A stretch of 64,000 nucleotides of DNA, taken from the NCBI GenBank assembly GCA_964454845.1, contig CAYVVS010000001.1, forward strand, positions 100,691 to 164,690, read 5' to 3'. The position numbers and the translations under genes are program-made. The DNA comes from GCA-016700035 sp964454845 (lineage in GTDB: Bacteria; Patescibacteriota; Saccharimonadia; CAILAD01; GCA-016700035). The notes beneath the pieces were generated by a model that ran no database searches, was not told the origin of the DNA, and saw only the letters and a list, made by a program, of their open reading frames with translations. Positions within the stretch are counted from its first letter, which is position 1. Every line of letters starts with the position of its first letter. Shown one piece after another: positions 60,066 to 64,000 of this stretch.

Positions 60066-61063
60066 AAGATACGCAAACAGAACTGCGTCAGGTTCAATCT
60101 GACTTTACAGCCCGTTTAGCTGAGGTGAAGACTCAGCCGGATTTATTTACTTTAAAATCTGAGTTTCTTGGTAAAGGGGGGAGATTACAGGCCATCTTAA
60201 AGTCTTTAAGTACTCTTTCGGTTGATGAGCGAAGGGATATTGGCGCTCGAGCAAATGCTTTAAAAAAGGAAATAGAGGAACAGCTGGTGCGGCAAGAGTT
60301 TATGATCGCAGAGAGTGCTGATGAAGCTTTATCTGCGGTTGATCTGTCTCTGCCGATACGTGGTGAGCAGCGAGCGGGGCATGGACACCCGACACAATTG
60401 GTTTTAGATGATATTTATGAGGTGTTTCTGCGACTTGGCTTTGCGGTTGTTGATGGGCCAGAGGTTGAGACTGATTGGTATAACTTTGAAGTTCTTAACA
60501 TGCCAGCAGATCATCCAGCTCGAGATATGCAGGACACATTTTATCTGGAGTCGACAGGAGATGCAGTGCCTTTGGTGCCAAGGACCCACACGTCGGCTTC
60601 GCAAATTCGCTACTTGGAAGCCAATAAGCCACCCTTCAAAATTATCGTGCCCGGTAAGGTATACCGAAACGAGGATGAGGATAGGACGCACTCCTGGACT
60701 TTCTACCAAGTTGAAGGCTTAGTGGTTGGTGAGGGCGTGAGCATGGCAGATTTGAAGGGCACGCTGCTGCATTGCGTGCAATCTTTGCTTGGGTCGGATG
60801 TGAAAATTCGTTTCAGGCCAAGTTTTTTCCCGTACACAGAACCATCTGTGGAGGTTGACGTGTGGTACCAAAACGAGTGGCTTGAAGTTGGCGGCGCTGG
60901 TATGGTACACCCCCATGTTTTGGCTCGAGGCGGGGTGGATCCGGAGCACTATAATGGGTTTGCATTCGGATTTGGTCCAGATCGATTAGCACTCATTCGC
61001 TATGGTTTAACGGATTTGCGCAAGCTGTGGCGACCAAATCTCTTGATGAGTGAGGATTTATGA
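60062..61063 (+). CDS. pheS: Phenylalanyl-tRNA synthetase alpha subunit
   Basis: A 333-residue class II catalytic subunit. An N-terminal coiled coil (residues about 1-90) is followed by the core with 'GHGHPTQLVLDDIYEVFLRLGF', motif 2 'GKVYRNEDEDRTHSWTFYQVEG' in parts and motif 3 'FGFGPDRLALIRYGL'. It forms an (alpha-beta)2 heterotetramer with PheT. ATGA overlaps link it to both its neighbours. Confidence 0.97.
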   Translation: MKDTQTELRQVQSDFTARLAEVKTQPDLFTLKSEFLGKGGRLQAILKSLSTLSVDERRDIGARANALKKEIEEQLVRQEFMIAESADEALSAVDLSLPIRGEQRAGHGHPTQLVLDDIYEVFLRLGFAVVDGPEVETDWYNFEVLNMPADHPARDMQDTFYLESTGDAVPLVPRTHTSASQIRYLEANKPPFKIIVPGKVYRNEDEDRTHSWTFYQVEGLVVGEGVSMADLKGTLLHCVQSLLGSDVKIRFRPSFFPYTEPSVEVDVWYQNEWLEVGGAGMVHPHVLARGGVDPEHYNGFAFGFGPDRLALIRYGLTDLRKLWRPNLLMSEDL

Positions 61064-63885
61064 AGATAGCGATTGCCACACTGAATCGATACTTGAAGAA
61101 ACCGCGATCGACCGATGAAGTTGTGGCGCTTATGGCACGTACAGAAATTGAGGTCGAGGAAGTTATTCGTTCGGATAGTTTGGATGCAAAGATAATTTTA
61201 GTGAAAACTGTTGAAGTTGAGCCGCACCCGAATGCCAATCGGCTGCGTCTCGTGACGGTGACAAATGGTACAGATAAGATTCATGTTGTTTGCGGGGCGC
61301 CTAATGTTACGGTTGGTCAGCGTGTTGGCTTGGTGCAGCCGGGCGCAAAATTACCGGACGGGACAAAGATTGGTATATCGAAGATTCGTGGTGAGGTTTC
61401 GCATGGCATGCTTGCTAGCGCTCAAGAGCTTGGTCTGAGCGACGACCATTCGGGCATACATGTATTTGAAGAAGACTCACATAAGCTCGGTACATCATTG
61501 TGCGACATTGTGCTTTCTGGTGATGTCCTGGACATAAAGACGCCTGCAAACAGGTGGGATTATCTGAGTGGGGTGGGGATAGCACGCGAATTGGCAGCAC
61601 ACGATGAGGGGCAGGGGGTAGTGGAGCCCGAAGTTGGTAAGTATCCATATAAAAACACAGACTATGTAAATGTCAAGGCGAAGGAAGAGAATAGGCGGTT
61701 TGTTTCGGCGAAGCTGAGAGTTAAGAATGATGTAAAAAGTCCAGCATGGCTTGTGGATAACTTGGCAGCAAATGGAATCGCCACTCATAATCCGGTTGTT
61801 GATATTACAAATTTTGTGATGCTTGAGCTAGGTCAGCCGAGTCACGCTTATGATGCTACAGCATTGACTGGCCCACTCGAAGTTCGCTATGCCCAGAAAG
61901 GTGAAAAAATTACCACGCTTGATGACGAGTTGCGTGAACTAACCGAACAAGATCTTGTTGTATGTGATGCAACAGGTCCGGTTGGTTTGGCTGGCGTAAT
62001 GGGCGGAGCTTCGAGTCAAATTAGAGCAGAGACTACCGAAATTGTGCTTGAGGCCGCACATTGGGATAAATCGTGTATACGTAAGACGGCTGTGCGGCAC
62101 GGTTTACGTACCGAAGCTTCATCTCGGTTTGAGCGCCCTATCCCACTCCCCTTGCCGCAAAAAGCTTTCTCTAGACTCTTAGATTTACTCACAGAAATTT
62201 GCGAAGCTGAAATTATTGAAGGACCGTATGATCAGTTGTATGGCTGGCCGTGGCAACAATTTTTGGGCGTTCGAGTTCGTCAAGCCGAACGATTTTTAGG
62301 GGTTACACTGGATGAGAAGCAGACTGTAAAGGGTTTGCAGAAGCTTGGATTTAAGGTTGAGCACTTCTCTATTACTAAAGAGCTAAAAAGTCATGTTGGT
62401 AAGCCGTATCGTTGGGGTGCGAATTTTCGTCAAGATGGCGAGGAGGCCTTTGATTGCTCGTATCTGGTAGACCGTATCTATTCTAAGCTTGGTATTTTTG
62501 TGGGACATACAGCTTTAGGGCAAATTCACACCGGTCGGCCAGTTGAAGCAAATGAGCTCAAGCCTGGAGATGTGCTGTTTTATGAGGGTAAAATTGAGAA
62601 ATCTGTAACTGACCATTATTATTTAATGAACCCTGATGGCACTAAGACCCGATACGACTTGGAGAAACCTGAAAAAGTTGGACATAACGGTATCTATCTA
62701 GGCGGTGGCCAAGTGGTCCAGGCTGCTCAGTATAAATATCAGCAGGGCGAATGGGTGCGTCGCGATGAGGGCGGTGTGATTATCTCCCCTGTTGAGGAAT
62801 TTATTGAGAACCCTGGTTATTTGGGTGCTCGGCGTTATGTTGAAAGTTTCAATCATATTCTGGCGGTAGAAGTCCCCTGGTGGCGTAGTGACGTTCGCTT
62901 AGAAGCGGATATGTTTGAGGAGATTGCTAAGCTGGTTGGATACGACAAGATGCCTGAGACACTGCCAGATATTGCGCCGATGCCAGATTCAAGCCAGTCG
63001 CCACTGGTTGCAATGCGTGAATTGCGCCGACGGTTGAGGCATATTGGAGGCACCGATGTTGCAACATATAGCTTTATATCAGAGGCCGACGCCAAAGCTT
63101 CTAAGCTAGATATCGATAGCTTGCCTATGGTAGCTAACCCTCGCTCTCCTGAACAGAAATATCTGCGCTCTGATTTGTTGGCAAGTCATCTTACAATGTG
63201 GCAGAAGAATAGTGTATACAAAACGGGTCAGGTAGCTTTTGAGCTTTCTAGGGTTTTTGATGGCTCGGGTAGAGATGGTGCGCAGCCAGAAGAAAAATGG
63301 GTGCTAGCAATGAGTACTTATGGGCCGGACTCCTTGAGTCAATTACAGGCTTACGCTCATCAGTTCTTGGTTGGTATGCATTTGCATCCAGATTTTCGAG
63401 TTGATGAACGTGCTGATGACAGATTGGTACCCCAGCGATCGGCGCAGCTGGTGATCGATGATGCTAAGCTTGGCGTAATTGGCCAGGTAAGTACTCCCAT
63501 CTGGAAGCAGTTCGGCCTCACTCAACCTGCTAGTTATGCACTTCTTGATATCAAGGCGCTTTTGGATGCCATCGCTACGCCGCGTGTAAAAACACTCCCA
63601 GATTATCAGCTAGTACAACGAGATATGAGCCTAGAAATGAGTGAGGTAACGAGCTGGCAGTCTATTACTGAGGCAGCGCTTGAGCAGGCTGGGCTTGTAA
63701 GCTGGGAATATCTAGCCAGTTACCGCGACACTGAGCTTGAGCAGGCCGGACGAAAAGTAATAACGGTAAGAGTAAGGTTTGATCTTGGCCCACGGCCTGA
63801 GGCAAGTGAGATTACTCGCATAGAAGCAGACTTAGTGTCCGCATTGCAGTCTACATGTCTGTCGGCCGAGTTAACGGTTCGGTAA
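61060..63885 (+). CDS. pheT: Phenylalanyl-tRNA synthetase beta subunit with an inserted NlpC/P60-like domain
   Basis: A 941-residue protein, about 140 longer than typical PheT. Domains: B1/EMAP-like (about 40-150), B3/B4 editing region (about 200-375), B5 (about 400-630), catalytic-like core, and the C-terminal ferredoxin-like anticodon-binding domain (about 845-941). B5 is interrupted: after 'LQKLGFKVEHF' (to 436) comes a segment of about 164 residues before B5 resumes at 'LAVEVPWWRSDVRLEAD' (601). The insert reads like an NlpC/P60 domain: 'GKPYRWGANF', nucleophile C466 in 'FDCSYLV', 'LKPGDVLFYEG' and H542 in 'VGHNGIYLGGG'. The reading frame is continuous with no sign of assembly error. Confidence 0.95.
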   Translation: MKIAIATLNRYLKKPRSTDEVVALMARTEIEVEEVIRSDSLDAKIILVKTVEVEPHPNANRLRLVTVTNGTDKIHVVCGAPNVTVGQRVGLVQPGAKLPDGTKIGISKIRGEVSHGMLASAQELGLSDDHSGIHVFEEDSHKLGTSLCDIVLSGDVLDIKTPANRWDYLSGVGIARELAAHDEGQGVVEPEVGKYPYKNTDYVNVKAKEENRRFVSAKLRVKNDVKSPAWLVDNLAANGIATHNPVVDITNFVMLELGQPSHAYDATALTGPLEVRYAQKGEKITTLDDELRELTEQDLVVCDATGPVGLAGVMGGASSQIRAETTEIVLEAAHWDKSCIRKTAVRHGLRTEASSRFERPIPLPLPQKAFSRLLDLLTEICEAEIIEGPYDQLYGWPWQQFLGVRVRQAERFLGVTLDEKQTVKGLQKLGFKVEHFSITKELKSHVGKPYRWGANFRQDGEEAFDCSYLVDRIYSKLGIFVGHTALGQIHTGRPVEANELKPGDVLFYEGKIEKSVTDHYYLMNPDGTKTRYDLEKPEKVGHNGIYLGGGQVVQAAQYKYQQGEWVRRDEGGVIISPVEEFIENPGYLGARRYVESFNHILAVEVPWWRSDVRLEADMFEEIAKLVGYDKMPETLPDIAPMPDSSQSPLVAMRELRRRLRHIGGTDVATYSFISEADAKASKLDIDSLPMVANPRSPEQKYLRSDLLASHLTMWQKNSVYKTGQVAFELSRVFDGSGRDGAQPEEKWVLAMSTYGPDSLSQLQAYAHQFLVGMHLHPDFRVDERADDRLVPQRSAQLVIDDAKLGVIGQVSTPIWKQFGLTQPASYALLDIKALLDAIATPRVKTLPDYQLVQRDMSLEMSEVTSWQSITEAALEQAGLVSWEYLASYRDTELEQAGRKVITVRVRFDLGPRPEASEITRIEADLVSALQSTCLSAELTVR

Positions 63886-63937
63886 TATTCCCTAAAATCT
63901 TCGAGAAAAAAGTGACTTTTGGCACTGTGGGGTATGC

Positions 63938-64000
63938 TATGATGGGTGCAAGATAAGCACAAGAGGTTTTGTATCATCATGGAGTTGATGCTGAGCTCTA
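63938..64000 (+). other. Promoter and possible start of a gene cut by the window edge
   Basis: An extended -10 box TGCTATGAT (63935-63943) is followed by about 35 nt and an ATG at 63979 (reading MELMLSS...) with AAGAGG 12 nt upstream. Only 22 nt of the possible frame are visible, so this may be a coding start or an RNA gene. Between pheT and this point there is no clear terminator. Confidence 0.25.

Noticed and set aside
62368..62859. Assembly chimera explaining the PheT insert
   Set aside because: The frame is continuous on both sides and the B5 halves join precisely. A read-level check would still be decisive.

Overview
The window looks like a chromosome segment of a Candidate Phyla Radiation (Patescibacteria) bacterium, most probably Saccharibacteria (TM7)-like. 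This rests on recognised gene content and style, not on a database search: a MurT/GatD pair, DUF4446 and DUF4012 proteins, a bactofilin, a PaaX/Cas2-like regulator, a ThrRS without a TGS domain, an ArgRS without a canonical HIGH motif, short intergenic gaps and many start codons 6-7 nt behind a -10 box (probable leaderless mRNAs). Housekeeping genes dominate. I see no rRNA, insertion sequence, prophage or CRISPR array.

Layout. 1-7.4 kb: tail of an ABC permease, a Y-family polymerase, tRNA-Val, a T-box-like leader, thrS-miaA, then murT-gatD (lipid II amidation). 7.4-13.8 kb: an HTH regulator, AI-2E-type permease, MBL-like protein, rpmB, M50 protease, a structured RNA, a PaaX-like repressor, tRNA-Pro, HIT-uppP-RNase HI, and RNase P RNA. 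13.8-17.8 kb: a surface-polysaccharide operon. 17.8-27.1 kb, mostly minus strand: infC-rpmI-rplT, bactofilin and DUF4446 genes, comM, a GalT-like gene and three overlapping glycosyltransferases resembling glycolipid synthases. 27.2-31 kb: tmRNA, a phosphatase, a small cluster of unrecognised genes, a NUDIX regulator.

31.0-49.7 kb is a divergent cell-surface island. On the minus strand lies a 2649-residue membrane protein (GLUG-like repeats, NHL propellers, FN3-like domains, then a histidine-kinase-like cytoplasmic part), overlapped by a secreted subtilisin. On the plus strand lies a four-gene operon: a DUF2341/FN3 surface protein, an ABC ATPase, a MacB-type permease and a nidogen/FN3-like surface protein. 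It plausibly senses, exports and processes surface proteins.

50-64 kb: aldolase, smpB, argS, a UvrD-like helicase-nuclease, a zinc protease, rmuC, trpS, a roughly 770-nt non-coding stretch with a strong promoter, a terminator and a large multi-helix RNA candidate, then a small membrane gene and pheS-pheT. PheT carries an NlpC/P60-like domain inserted in its B5 domain.

Most notable for a second look: the PheT-NlpC/P60 chimera, the giant NHL/FN3/kinase-like protein with propellers nested in FN3-like folds, the large RNA candidate at 58961-59402, the T-box with a very short Stem I before thrS, and the widespread leaderless arrangement.
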